Part shown: positions 17,395 to 25,227 of the stretch, one piece after another
How positions within the stretch are numbered: position 1 is the stretch's first letter
Layout of the letters: every line of letters begins with the position of its first letter
Assembly (NCBI RefSeq): GCF_029959445.1
Contig: NZ_JASCOR010000013.1
Span: forward strand, 1-48,174
DNA length: 48,174 nt
Direction of reading: 5' to 3'
From: Stenotrophomonas sp. PS02298
GTDB lineage: Bacteria > Pseudomonadota > Gammaproteobacteria > Xanthomonadales > Xanthomonadaceae
Notes under the pieces: generated by a model
Told to the model about the DNA's origin: nothing
The model's database searches: none
The model's input: the letters and a program-made list of their open reading frames with translations, nothing else
Position numbers and translations under genes: made by a program

Positions 17395-18987
17395 ATGATC
17401 AAGCGGGGTTTGTTGGCGTTGTGCATGGGCTTGGCGGTGAGCGCTACGGCGCAGGCGGCCGAGCAGGTGGATCTGGACATGGTCAGCAAGATCCGCCAGG
17501 AGGCATTCCACCGTTCGCAGGTGATGGATACCTTCAGCCATCTGACCGAAACCATCGGCCCGCGCCTGACCAATTCGCCGGCCATGATCCAGGCCAATGC
17601 CTGGAGCCGCAGCAAGTTCAACGAGTGGGGCCTGGTCAACGTGCACGACGAGGCCTTCGAGGACTTCGGCCGGGGCTGGGAGTTCAGCTCGGCCAGTGTC
17701 GAGATGCTGGGCCAGCGCGTACAGCCGCTGCACGCCCTGCCCAAGGCGTGGACGCCGGGCACCAATGGCGCGGTGGAAGGCGAGCTGATCCAGGTCGAGA
17801 TCAAGAAGCTGGCCGATCTTGAGAAGTACAAGGGAAAGCTGCGCGGCAAGATCCTGCTGCTGGGTGATGCGCGTGAATACAAGCGTGGCACCGAGTCCGA
17901 TTCGCATCGGCATGACGCGACCTCGCTGGAAGGCCTGCAGGCGTTCACCATCCCCAAGGCGGCGGAAGAGGACCGCGCAAAGCGGTTGAAGGAGTTCAAC
18001 GAGCGCCAGGAACTGACCAAGGCGGTCAATGCGTTCTTCATCGACGAAGGTGCGTTGGCGTCGATCAGCATCAGCGGCTGGGACAACGGCATCATCCGCG
18101 TGGCCGGTGGTGGTTCGCGCAAGGCCGGCGAGTCGGTGGGTATCCCGGAGCTGGCGATGATTGCCGAGCATTTCAATCCGTTGGTGCGGGCGCTCAAGGA
18201 CAAGCAGACGGTGACGCTGCGGGTCAACGTGGATGCGCGCTTCACCGACGAGACCAATCAGCCTGGTCACAACACGCTGGCCGAGATCCGTGGCAGCAGC
18301 AAGGCCGACGAGATCGTGATGCTGGGTGCGCACATGGATTCCTGGCACACCGGTACCGGCGCGGCTGACAACGCTGCGGGCGTGGCGGTGATGATGGAGG
18401 CGATGCGCATCCTCAAGGCGGTGGGTGCCAAGCCCAAGCGCACGATCCGGGTGGGTCTGTGGAGTGGTGAGGAGCAGGGCCTGATTGGTTCGCAGGCGTA
18501 TGTTGCGCAGCATTTCGCACGTTATCCGGAGCCGACCGATGCGACGCAGAAGGCGCTGCCGGCGTCGTTGCGCGAGCCGACGGGTCCGTTGCAGAAGCTG
18601 CGTGACTACGAGAAGTTCCAGGTCTACTTCAACATGGACAATGGTTCGGGTCGGTTCCGTGGCATCTATGCGCAGGAAAACATGGCGGCGATGCCAATCT
18701 TCGAGGCGTGGTTGAAGCCGTTCAACGATGTGGGTGCGACCACGGTGGCTACGCGCAATACCGGCAGCACCGATCACATCAGCTATGACCGGGTGGGCCT
18801 ACCGGGCTTCCAGTTCATCCAGGATCGTCTGGATTACTTCAGCAATGTGCATCACAGCCATCTGGATACCTGGGATCACGCCGAGGCGGAGGATCTGAAG
18901 CAGGCGGCGGCGATTGTTGCGTCGTTCGTCTATAACGCTGCGATGCGCGAGGAGCGGTTCCCGCGCAAGCCGTTGTTGGAGAAGTAA
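17395..18987 (+). CDS. Secreted M28 family metallopeptidase (carboxypeptidase Q-like)
   Basis: This is a zinc-dependent exopeptidase predicted to be periplasmic or secreted. The 530 residues begin with a Sec signal peptide (cleavage after ATAQA, about residue 21). The M28 domain spans about 290-525 with candidate ligands His313 (GAHMDSW), Asp325 (GAADNAAG), catalytic Glu359-Glu360 (WSGEEQG), Asp415 (NMDNGSG) and the HHSH cluster at 486-489. The HHSH-x-DT ending resembles human carboxypeptidase Q more than aminopeptidase S. A PA-like insert appears in the N-terminal half. The start ATG 17395 follows GGGGAAAG. Both flanks carry copies of the same multi-hairpin repeat. Confidence 0.92.
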   Translation: MIKRGLLALCMGLAVSATAQAAEQVDLDMVSKIRQEAFHRSQVMDTFSHLTETIGPRLTNSPAMIQANAWSRSKFNEWGLVNVHDEAFEDFGRGWEFSSASVEMLGQRVQPLHALPKAWTPGTNGAVEGELIQVEIKKLADLEKYKGKLRGKILLLGDAREYKRGTESDSHRHDATSLEGLQAFTIPKAAEEDRAKRLKEFNERQELTKAVNAFFIDEGALASISISGWDNGIIRVAGGGSRKAGESVGIPELAMIAEHFNPLVRALKDKQTVTLRVNVDARFTDETNQPGHNTLAEIRGSSKADEIVMLGAHMDSWHTGTGAADNAAGVAVMMEAMRILKAVGAKPKRTIRVGLWSGEEQGLIGSQAYVAQHFARYPEPTDATQKALPASLREPTGPLQKLRDYEKFQVYFNMDNGSGRFRGIYAQENMAAMPIFEAWLKPFNDVGATTVATRNTGSTDHISYDRVGLPGFQFIQDRLDYFSNVHHSHLDTWDHAEAEDLKQAAAIVASFVYNAAMREERFPRKPLLEK

Positions 18988-19007
18988 GCTAGTCGGGTTT
19001 GCTTGAA

Positions 19008-19037
19008 GGAAGGGCCGCGTTGCGGCCCTTCTGCTTT
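19008..19037 (+). terminator. Rho-independent terminator of the M28 peptidase gene
   Basis: A 10-bp stem (GAAGGGCCGC / GCGGCCCTTC, loop GTT) followed by TGCTTTT lies 22 bases beyond the stop codon. Confidence 0.85.
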
Positions 19038-19149
19038 TGGGGAAGAGCAAGCAATGCTCGATGATTCCCTTGTCCCGCATGCGGGGGAAGGTGCCCGAAG
19101 AGCCTGCCCCCGCGAAGGCGGGGGTGCCCGGGGGGCGGATGGGGGGAGC

Positions 19150-19206
19150 TTTGGCTTTGGCTTCGGTTGTTGTTGTAAGCAACAGCAACAGCAAGATCAA
19201 GATCAA
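19150..19206 (+). repeat. GGCTTT / CAACAG / AGATCA low-complexity tract
   Basis: Short runs of TTGGCT, TTGTTG, CAACAG and AAGATC abut multi-hairpin copy B on its 5' side. They correspond in position to the TGATTGC/CAAAGC arrays before copy A. Confidence 0.8.
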
Positions 19207-19474
19207 GGGCTTTCGCTCCCCTGCGGGGAGCGAGTCACTTTGACCAGCCGTTCGGCTGTTGAAGAGCACTTCTTTGCTTGTGCAAAGAACAAGTAACCAA
19301 AAGAAACACACCCTGCCTCCGCGCCCACGCCGCTACGCGGCGCGGGTCCACTCCGCTGGCAGGATTTTTCGACGAGACATCCATGTCTCGTCGTAAAACG
19401 ACGCACATCCTTGTGCGTCGCCCCATGCGGGGTCTTGTCTGCCAGCTCCGTCGCTGCGGAAGGGGCCCGGTAAG
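19207..19474 (+). repeat. Multi-hairpin repeat block, copy B
   Basis: This is the second copy of the block at 16845-17082, in the same orientation. It contains CTCCCCTGCGGGGAG (19216-19230), an extra hairpin CAGCC-GTTC-GGCTG (19245-19258) absent from copy A, TTCTTTGC-TTGT-GCAAAGAA (19270-19289), an 11-bp CGACGAGACAT stem with CC loop (19370-19393), a 9-bp CGACGCACA stem (19399-19420) and a CCCC-ATGC-GGGG hairpin. The stem at 19370 differs from copy A by a paired T-A to G-C change, so pairing is kept. Confidence 0.85.
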
Positions 19475-19528
19475 GCAAAGGCAGGAGCAACGGCAACGGC
19501 CGAAATCAGAGCCAGAGCTGCCCTCACC

Positions 19529-19557
19529 CCAACCCCTCTCCCGTGAACGGGAGAGGG
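19529..19557 (+). repeat. CCTCTCCC hairpin module
   Basis: An ACCCCTCTCCC...GGGAGAGGGG palindrome, upstream of gltX. The same module occurs at 21590-21616, at 29588-29617 and inside mfd. Confidence 0.75.
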
Positions 19558-19682
19558 GCTTGCAGCTGCAGGTTGCGGGCTTTGCTGCGTTTTCTGGCCG
19601 GTGCGCGAAGGGCTGAAGCGGGTTCGAAGCACCGGCAGGGGGGAAAAGGTAAAATGCCCCGATTCCAACTTCTGCGCCCGTC

Positions 19683-21083
19683 ATGACCGTCCGTACCCGC
19701 TTTGCCCCCAGTCCCACCGGCTACCTGCACATTGGTGGCGCCCGCACCGCGCTGTATTGCTGGCTGGAGGCGCGTCACCGTGGCGGTGAGTTCGTGCTGC
19801 GCATTGAAGATACCGACCGCGAGCGCTCCACCCAGGCCGCCATCGACGCCATCCTCGAGGCGATGGACTGGCTGGGCCTGGGCTATGACGAAGGCCCGAT
19901 CTACCAGACCGCGCGCGTTGCCCGCTACCAGGAAGTGGCCGAGCAGCTGATCGCGTCGGGCAAGGCTTATTACGCCTACGAGACCAAGGAAGAGCTGGAC
20001 GCCATGCGTGAAGCCGCCATGGCCAAGCAGGAAAAGCCGCGCTACAACGGCGCCGCCCGCGAGCTCAACCTGCCGTACAAGGACGACCCGAACCGCGTCA
20101 TCCGCTTCAAGAACCCACTTGAAGGCACGGTGCTGTTCGATGACCTGATCAAGGGCAATATCGAGATTGCCAACAGCGAGCTGGATGACATGGTCATCTT
20201 CCGCCCGGATGGTTACCCGACCTACAACTTCGCGGTGGTGGTCGACGATTGGGACATGAACATCAATGAGGTCATCCGCGGTGATGATCACATCAATAAC
20301 ACCCCGCGCCAGATCAACCTGTACGAGGCCATCGGCGCACCGGTGCCGAAGTTCGGCCATATGCCGATGATCCTGGACGAGCAGGGCGCAAAGCTGTCCA
20401 AGCGCACCGGCGCGGCCGACGTGATGCAGTACAAGGACGCCGGCTACCTGCCCGAGGCGCTGCTGAGCTACCTGGCCCGTCTGGGCTGGTCGCACGGTGA
20501 CCAGGAGATCTTCACCCGCCAGGAGCTGATCGACCTGTTCGATGTCACCAACTGCAACTCCAAGGCCGCTCGCCTGGATATGGCCAAGCTGGGCTGGGTC
20601 AACCAGCACTTCCTGAAGACCGAGACGCCGGAGTCCATCGTTCCGCACCTGGTCTACCAGTTGGAAAAGCTCGGTCTGGACATCAGCAAGGGCCCGGCCC
20701 CGATCGATGTGGTGATCGCCCTGCGTGAACGCGTGCAGACCTTGAAGGAAATGGCCGAGAAGGCCGTGGTCTGGTACACCCCGCTGAGCGAATACGACGA
20801 AGCAGCCGTGGGCAAGCACTTCAAGGCCGGCGCCGAGGTCCCGCTGGCCAAGGCCCGCGAGTTGCTGGCAGCAGCTGAATGGACCGCCGAGGGCGTGTCC
20901 GTGGCACTGCACGAGGTGGCTGCCCAGCTGGAAATTGGCATGGGTAAGGTCGCCCAGCCGCTGCGCGTGGCCATCACCGGCACCCAGGTGAGCCCTGACA
21001 TTTCCCATACCGTGTATCTGGCTGGGCGCGACGAGGCCTTGAAACGCATCGACGCCGCACTCATCAAGATCCCAACGGCCTGA
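19683..21083 (+). CDS. gltX: Glutamyl-tRNA synthetase
   Basis: GltX charges tRNA-Glu with glutamate. The 466 residues have the class I signature [13 protein letters not shown] (HIGG at 16-19) and the second ATP-binding motif KLSKR (237-241). The anticodon-binding helical domain fills the C-terminal 140 residues and ends in the usual [12 protein letters not shown] tail. The length is typical for a bacterial discriminating GluRS. ATG 19683 gives the canonical [13 protein letters not shown] start. zur begins 13 bases after the stop and is probably co-transcribed. Confidence 0.98.
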   Translation: MTVRTRFAPSPTGYLHIGGARTALYCWLEARHRGGEFVLRIEDTDRERSTQAAIDAILEAMDWLGLGYDEGPIYQTARVARYQEVAEQLIASGKAYYAYETKEELDAMREAAMAKQEKPRYNGAARELNLPYKDDPNRVIRFKNPLEGTVLFDDLIKGNIEIANSELDDMVIFRPDGYPTYNFAVVVDDWDMNINEVIRGDDHINNTPRQINLYEAIGAPVPKFGHMPMILDEQGAKLSKRTGAADVMQYKDAGYLPEALLSYLARLGWSHGDQEIFTRQELIDLFDVTNCNSKAARLDMAKLGWVNQHFLKTETPESIVPHLVYQLEKLGLDISKGPAPIDVVIALRERVQTLKEMAEKAVVWYTPLSEYDEAAVGKHFKAGAEVPLAKARELLAAAEWTAEGVSVALHEVAAQLEIGMGKVAQPLRVAITGTQVSPDISHTVYLAGRDEALKRIDAALIKIPTA

Positions 21084-21096
21084 CCCCGAGGTAGAC

Positions 21097-21582
21097 ATGA
21101 CCGACGCACACTCCTGTACCGCCCCGCACCACCACGTCGAAGACGCGGCCGGCTTTGTCGCGGTGGTCGAACGGGTGTGCCGTGAGCGCGGATTGCGGCT
21201 GACCCCGATCCGCGCCAACGTGCTGCGGCTGATCGCCGAGGCCGGCAAGCCGGTCAAGGCTTACGAATTGCTGGAATGGGTGCGTGAAGGCAAGGGTGTG
21301 GGCGCCGATGCCCCGCCCACGGTCTATCGCGCGCTGGATTTCCTGATGGCCAATGGCTTCGTGCACAAGCTGTCGTCGGTCAACTCCTTCGTCGCCTGCC
21401 ACCACCCGAGCAGCAACCAACATTCGGTGCCGTTCCTGATCTGCGACCGCTGCCATAGCGCAGTGGAGCTGGAAGACCGTGACATCGTCCGCCAGCTGGA
21501 AGCCCGTGCCAAGGAGCTCGGTTTCAAGCCGCAGGCACAGACGCTGGAAGTTCACGGCCTGTGCGCGAACTGCGCAGGCTGA
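21097..21582 (+). CDS. zur: Zinc uptake regulator Zur (Fur family)
   Basis: This is a zinc-responsive repressor of zinc import genes. The 161-residue protein has an N-terminal winged helix (GLRLTPIRANVLRLIAEAG, about 32-50; recognition region APPTVYRALDFL) and a dimerisation/metal domain. The structural zinc site is seen as CDRC (116-119) and CANC (156-159), and CHH (101-103) supplies regulatory-site ligands. The His-rich N-terminus (HHHVED) and the DFLMANGFVHKL motif favour Zur over Fur. It follows gltX by 13 bases. A Zur-like box occurs at 32035-32053, between a zinc-type receptor and a MerC gene. Confidence 0.93.
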   Translation: MTDAHSCTAPHHHVEDAAGFVAVVERVCRERGLRLTPIRANVLRLIAEAGKPVKAYELLEWVREGKGVGADAPPTVYRALDFLMANGFVHKLSSVNSFVACHHPSSNQHSVPFLICDRCHSAVELEDRDIVRQLEARAKELGFKPQAQTLEVHGLCANCAG

Positions 21583-21589
21583 GTCTTTA

Positions 21590-21616
21590 GCCCCTCTCCC
21601 TGCGGGGTGAGAGGGG
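21590..21616 (+). repeat. CCTCTCCC hairpin, possible gltX-zur terminator
   Basis: A GCCCCTCTCCC / GGTGAGAGGGGC palindrome begins 8 bases after the zur stop. It belongs to the dispersed module family but is placed where a terminator would be. Confidence 0.6.
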
Positions 21617-21750
21617 CAGCTTGCGAACCATTGGTTCGCTGCCCATCGAACGCCTTTGCGCCAGTGCAAGGGCCGGGGTGCGGAGCAGGGGTTGGGGTGA
21701 GGGTAAGGTATCGCCCCGGCAAGGCTGAAATCTCGCAGCCCTCTGTTCTT

Positions 21751-21872
21751 TTGTAGGAGCGGCGTAAGCCGCGAAGCCGATAGGCCTCGACCGCCCCGGT
21801 CATATCGGTGCGGGCAATGCGCTATCGGCTTCGGATGTTGCAGTGGTTTCGCGGCTTACGCCGCTCCTACAA
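21751..21872. repeat. REPIN: inverted pair of GTAGGAGCGG REP sequences
   Basis: TTGTAGGAGCGGCGTAAGCC opens the element and its reverse complement closes it (21845-21872); about 65 bases lie between the arms. Each arm also folds on itself (GCGGCGTAAGCCGC). This is the layout of REP doublets (REPINs), which RAYT transposases mobilise; no RAYT gene is in the window. Confidence 0.9.
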
Positions 21873-21885
21873 CAGCCTGTCGTGC

Positions 21886-23586
21886 TTACGGTTTTGGTTC
21901 TGCTTCGTAGACGACGACGCCATCCTTGATGGTCTGCAGCACCTTGATGGTGTGCAGCTGGCTGCGTTCGATAGTCATTGGGTTGTCCGACAGCAGCACC
22001 AGGTCTGCGCGCTTGCCGACTTCGATCGAACCCTTGCTGCTCTCCTCGCCGTACTGGCGCGCGGCCCACAAGGTGATCGCCTTCAGCGCGGTCGCCGGTG
22101 ATACGCGCTGCTCCGGTCCCAGCACGCGACCGCTACGGGTCACGCGGTTGACCGTTGCATCCAGCACCCGCATTGAATCCGGAAACACCACCGGTGCATC
22201 GTGGTGGGAGGTGAACACCATGCCCGCGTCCAGCACCCATTGCGTGGGCGAGATGTTCTCGGCGCGCTCCGGACCCAGCACCGAGTCGCGGTGCCAATCG
22301 CCCCAGTAATAGGTATGCATCGGGAACAGCGACGGGAAGATGCCAAGACGGCGCAGTTCGCCAACCTGGTCCTTGCGCAGGGTCTGGCCGTGGATCAGCA
22401 CGGGGACGAGATGCTTGTCCGGGTACTTGGCTTCTGCGACGGCGACGGCGTGGATCAGCTGATCAATGGCGGCATCACCATTGGCATGTGCCTGTACTTG
22501 CCAACCACGGCCCCACGTCTGGGTGATGAGGTCGTCGACCTTGGCGGTGGGGAAGGCGGGATAGCCTGCATAGTCCGGCTTCTCGCCCTCGGGGACGTTG
22601 AAATAAGGCTTGGTCAGCCACGCGGTTTTGCCCTGTGGCGAGCCATCCAGGCTGATCTTCACACCGGCGATGCGGAAGTGGTCGGTGTAGTTCAGGCCAT
22701 AAAAGGGACCTTGCATGGCCGGGTTCTGCAAGGCCACTTCGATATCCGGATAGGACGCCACGTCGATCTTGAGCTTGCCGGCCTTGGCCGCCATCGGCAG
22801 CAGCTGCAAGGTGCCGGCGTCGGTCTTGGCGTCCTGGGCGGTGGTGTAGCCGTATTTCATGTACAGCGCCTGGCCGGCTTCGAGCATGGCCAGCGACTGT
22901 TCGGCAGTCATCGCCGGCATCAGCTTGGCCAGGGCGATGTTGTGCGCGCTTTCCTCCAGCACACCGTCAGGCACATTGCTGCCGGGTTCGCGGCGGATCA
23001 CGCCACCGGATGGATTGGGCGTGTTGGCAGTGATGCCCGCCATTTCCAACGCCTTGCTGTTATAGGCACCGAGATGGCCGGACTGGTGCATCAGGATGAT
23101 CGGGATGTCGGTGGCGATCGCATCCAGGTCCTGCCGGGTTGGATGGCGCTGTTCGACCAGCTGCGAATCGTCGTAGCCGAAGCCGATCAGCACCTTGTAG
23201 CCTTCGGGTGTGCTCGGATGCGCGCGGAACTCGCGCATGATCTTCTGCAAGGCGGGGATCGAGTTGCCTTCACCATCAGGTGCGGGCAGCAGGTTTGCCG
23301 ACAGCGCCTGCAGCCCGACGCCTGAAACGTGGCCGTGCGCGTCGATGAAGCCCGGCGTCAGCGTATGACCCTGCAAATTGATCTGCTGCGCCTGCGGGCT
23401 GAAACGGAGCGCTGCCTTGCGGGTGCCGACAAAGGCGATGCGCCCGTCGCGTACGACGATGGCTTCCGCTTCGGGGTGGTGGTCGTCCACGGTGACGATG
23501 GGCCCACCGGAATACAGCGTGTCTGCTGCGTTGGCGGAGGTGGCCGTGAGTGCGGCCAGGACGGAGAGCGCCAGAATCAGTTTCAC
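21886..23586 (-). CDS. Exported amidohydrolase (YtcJ-like, amidohydrolase family 3)
   Basis: This is a metal-dependent hydrolase of the imidazolonepropionase/YtcJ group, predicted to be periplasmic. The 566 residues carry a Sec signal peptide (MKLILALSVLAALTATSANA), an N-terminal beta domain (GGPIVTVDD...GRIAFVG), the metal motif HGH at 84-86 (GFIDAHGHVSG), QAHANGDAAIDQ (His ligand region) and TSHHDAPV near the C-terminal end of the barrel. It starts with GTG at 23586, preceded by GGGAG. The substrate cannot be told from sequence; family members hydrolyse amides or cyclic imides. The C-terminus VYEAEPKP is normal. Confidence 0.88.
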   Translation of the reverse strand: MKLILALSVLAALTATSANAADTLYSGGPIVTVDDHHPEAEAIVVRDGRIAFVGTRKAALRFSPQAQQINLQGHTLTPGFIDAHGHVSGVGLQALSANLLPAPDGEGNSIPALQKIMREFRAHPSTPEGYKVLIGFGYDDSQLVEQRHPTRQDLDAIATDIPIILMHQSGHLGAYNSKALEMAGITANTPNPSGGVIRREPGSNVPDGVLEESAHNIALAKLMPAMTAEQSLAMLEAGQALYMKYGYTTAQDAKTDAGTLQLLPMAAKAGKLKIDVASYPDIEVALQNPAMQGPFYGLNYTDHFRIAGVKISLDGSPQGKTAWLTKPYFNVPEGEKPDYAGYPAFPTAKVDDLITQTWGRGWQVQAHANGDAAIDQLIHAVAVAEAKYPDKHLVPVLIHGQTLRKDQVGELRRLGIFPSLFPMHTYYWGDWHRDSVLGPERAENISPTQWVLDAGMVFTSHHDAPVVFPDSMRVLDATVNRVTRSGRVLGPEQRVSPATALKAITLWAARQYGEESSKGSIEVGKRADLVLLSDNPMTIERSQLHTIKVLQTIKDGVVVYEAEPKP

Positions 23587-23756
23587 CGAGGATTCTCCCG
23601 GCTGTGAGCAGGGCTACAGCCTAGCGCAATCGGGCGAAGGCCTTGCTCCCTCCCTTGCGCAGCAGGGGAGGGTTGGGGAGGGGTTGGCTTTGTGCCGTTC
23701 TCGCAATGTCAGCTTCGCGGTTTATGCCGTTCCCACAAGATGGTCGGTAACGCCCT

Positions 23757-23780
23757 TGCCGAGCATGGCTCGGCACTACC
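23757..23780 (+). repeat. SMAG palindrome (array unit 1)
   Basis: TGCCGAGCATGGCTCGGCA followed by CTACC, inside the tandem array. Confidence 0.85.
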
Positions 23781-23898
23781 GCTGTTGCCCCCTCCCTTGC
23801 GTAGCAGGGGAGGGCTGGGGAGGGGTTGGCTTTGTGCCGTTCTCGCAATGTCAGCTTCGCGGTTTACGCCGTTCCCACAAGATGGTCGGTAACGCCCT

Positions 23899-23922
23899 TG
23901 CCGAGCATGGCTCGGTACTACC
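23899..23922 (+). repeat. SMAG palindrome (array unit 2, variant)
   Basis: Same palindrome with one change that breaks the outermost stem (CTCGGTACTACC). Confidence 0.8.
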
Positions 23923-24050
23923 GCTGTTGTTCCCTCCCTTGCGCAGCAGGGGAGGGCTGGGGAGGGCTGGGGAGGGGTTGGCTTTGTGCCGTTCTCGCAA
24001 TGTCAGCTTCGCGGCTTACGCCGCTCCCACAAGATGGTCGGTAACGCCCT

Positions 24051-24074
24051 TGCCGAGCATGGCTCGGCACTACC
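24051..24074 (+). repeat. SMAG palindrome (array unit 3) overlapping the emrA-like stop
   Basis: Same palindrome; its CTA (TAG on the minus strand) at 24070-24072 is the stop codon of the emrA-like gene. Confidence 0.85.
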
Positions 24075-25227
24075 ACTGTTGCTCCCTCCCTTGCGCAGCA
24101 GGGGAGGGTTGGGGAGGGGTTGGGTTTTGCGCAGGCGCCGCCGCTGTGTCCACTTCCACCACCACCGACATGCCGGGGCGCAGGCGTGCGGCCAGCGGCT
24201 GGTCGGGGTCGATGGCGATGCGGATCGGTAGCCGCTGCACCACCTTGGTGAAATTGCCGCTGGCGTTGTCGGGCTTGAGCACCGAAAACTCCGAGCCGGT
24301 GGCCGGGGCGATCTGCTCGATGTGGCCACGCAGTTTTTTGCCCTGGAAGGCATCGACACTGAATGTCGCGGGCTGGCCGATCGCCATGTTCCAGGTCTGG
24401 CCTTCCTTGTAGTTGGCTACTACCCATAGCGTGTCCGGGACCAGGAACAGCAACTGGCTGCCGGCGGTAACGTACTGCCCAAGCCGAACGGTCGCTTCTG
24501 ATACCTGGCCATCACGCGGCGCCTTGATGACGGTGTTGTCGAGGTCGATCTTCGCCAGTTCGAGAGCGGCTTCAGCCATGGCGACCTTCGCCTCCAGGCC
24601 CTTGCGCGCCACTTCGGTGGAGGTGAGGGTTTCCTCTGCGATATGGATGGCCGCCTGCGATTGCGCCACGCCAGCAGTCGCCGCCTGCGCCGAGGCGCGC
24701 AGCTTGTCGCGGTCGCTGTTGGAAATCAGTTGCTGTGCGGCCAGGGTTTCATAGCGCTGCAACTCGGTGCGGCTGCGTTGCTGCTCTGCCTGCTGCGCCG
24801 AGTGGTTTGCACGAGCCGAACTGATCTGCGCGCGGTTCTGTGCCTGGCTCTGGTCGGAGTTGGCCAGCTGCGCGCGTGCATCTTCTAGGGACGCCTGCGC
24901 TTGATCCACCTTCTGCCGGTAGATGCGCTCATCGATGCGCAGCAGTGGCTGGCCTTGTTTGACATGGTCGAAGTCGCTGACCAGCACTTCTGTGACATAG
25001 CCGTTGACCTGCGGTGCCAGCACGGTCACCTGGCCACGCACATAGGCATCGTCGGTGTGCATGAGCGTGCTGTTGAACGGCCACAACTGCCAGGCGCGCA
25101 GGATCAACGTCAATCCGACCAGGGCGACGATGATCATCAGCACTACCGCACGGCGACTCGGGCGGTTGTACTTGGATACCGGCGTGGGCGCCGGGGGGGG
25201 AGTGTTCTTTTCGGTCTTGTTGCTCAT
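24070..25227 (-). CDS. emrA: HlyD/EmrA-family membrane fusion protein
   Basis: This is the periplasmic adaptor of an MFS tripartite drug exporter. The 385 residues have a cytoplasmic Pro-rich start, one membrane helix (about 29-50, VVLMIIVALVGLTLILRAW), a biotinyl-lipoyl half (HTDDAYVRGQVTVLAPQVNG), a long coiled-coil hairpin (about 95-220, rich in Gln/Ala/Arg heptads), the second lipoyl half (DNTVIKAPRDGQVSEATVRLG) and the beta-barrel (ATFSVDAFQGKKLRGHI). The C-terminal tail NPTPPQPSPAAQGREQQW and the TAG stop come from repeat DNA. ATG 25227 overlaps the emrB-like stop by 4 bases. Confidence 0.92.
   Translation of the reverse strand: MSNKTEKNTPPPAPTPVSKYNRPSRRAVVLMIIVALVGLTLILRAWQLWPFNSTLMHTDDAYVRGQVTVLAPQVNGYVTEVLVSDFDHVKQGQPLLRIDERIYRQKVDQAQASLEDARAQLANSDQSQAQNRAQISSARANHSAQQAEQQRSRTELQRYETLAAQQLISNSDRDKLRASAQAATAGVAQSQAAIHIAEETLTSTEVARKGLEAKVAMAEAALELAKIDLDNTVIKAPRDGQVSEATVRLGQYVTAGSQLLFLVPDTLWVVANYKEGQTWNMAIGQPATFSVDAFQGKKLRGHIEQIAPATGSEFSVLKPDNASGNFTKVVQRLPIRIAIDPDQPLAARLRPGMSVVVEVDTAAAPAQNPTPPQPSPAAQGREQQW

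Larger units (their letters stand above)
18988..19682. other. Gene-free region with terminator, composite repeat and gltX leader
   Basis: No credible gene is seen in 695 bases. After the peptidase terminator come GC-rich hairpins (CCCCCGCGAAGGCGGGGG near 19107), a GGCTTT/CAACAG low-complexity stretch (19150-19206), multi-hairpin copy B (19207-19474), a CCTCTCCC hairpin module (19529-19557), and about 100 bases of unique sequence before gltX with a weak -10-like TAAAAT at 19650-19655. Confidence 0.8.
21583..21885. other. Gene-free region between zur and the amidohydrolase
   Basis: These 303 bases between convergent genes hold a CCTCTCCC hairpin just after the zur stop (21590-21616), an imperfect GGTTCGCTGCCC region, GGGGTTGGGGTGAGGGTAAGG (the companion of the CCTCTCCC module) and the REP pair 21751-21872. 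No gene is seen. Confidence 0.8.
23587..24069. other. Gene-free repeat-array region
   Basis: Apart from about 50 bases of amidohydrolase promoter sequence, this 483-base interval is entirely the tandem composite array described at 23646-24122. No gene is seen. Confidence 0.85.
23646..24122 (+). repeat. Tandem array of a composite ~142-bp repeat
   Basis: Three full units (starting at 23646, 23788 and 23930; 142, 142 and 152 bp) and a partial fourth (24082-24122). Each unit joins a CTCCCTCCCTTGCG...GGGGAGGG hairpin, a REP-like half (CTTCGCGGTTTATGCCGTTC) and a SMAG palindrome. Unit 3 has one extra 10-bp GCTGGGGAGG. The array overlaps the 3' end of the emrA-like gene. Confidence 0.92.

Noticed and set aside
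16845..19474. Composite transposon carrying the M28 peptidase between two repeat copies
   Set aside because: The copies are direct and similar in layout to other repeats, but there is no transposase, no target duplication that I can see, and the peptidase matches its neighbours in base composition.
23646..24122. CRISPR array
   Set aside because: The period is about 142 bp and whole units repeat, with no unique spacers and no cas genes. The units consist of known palindrome types.
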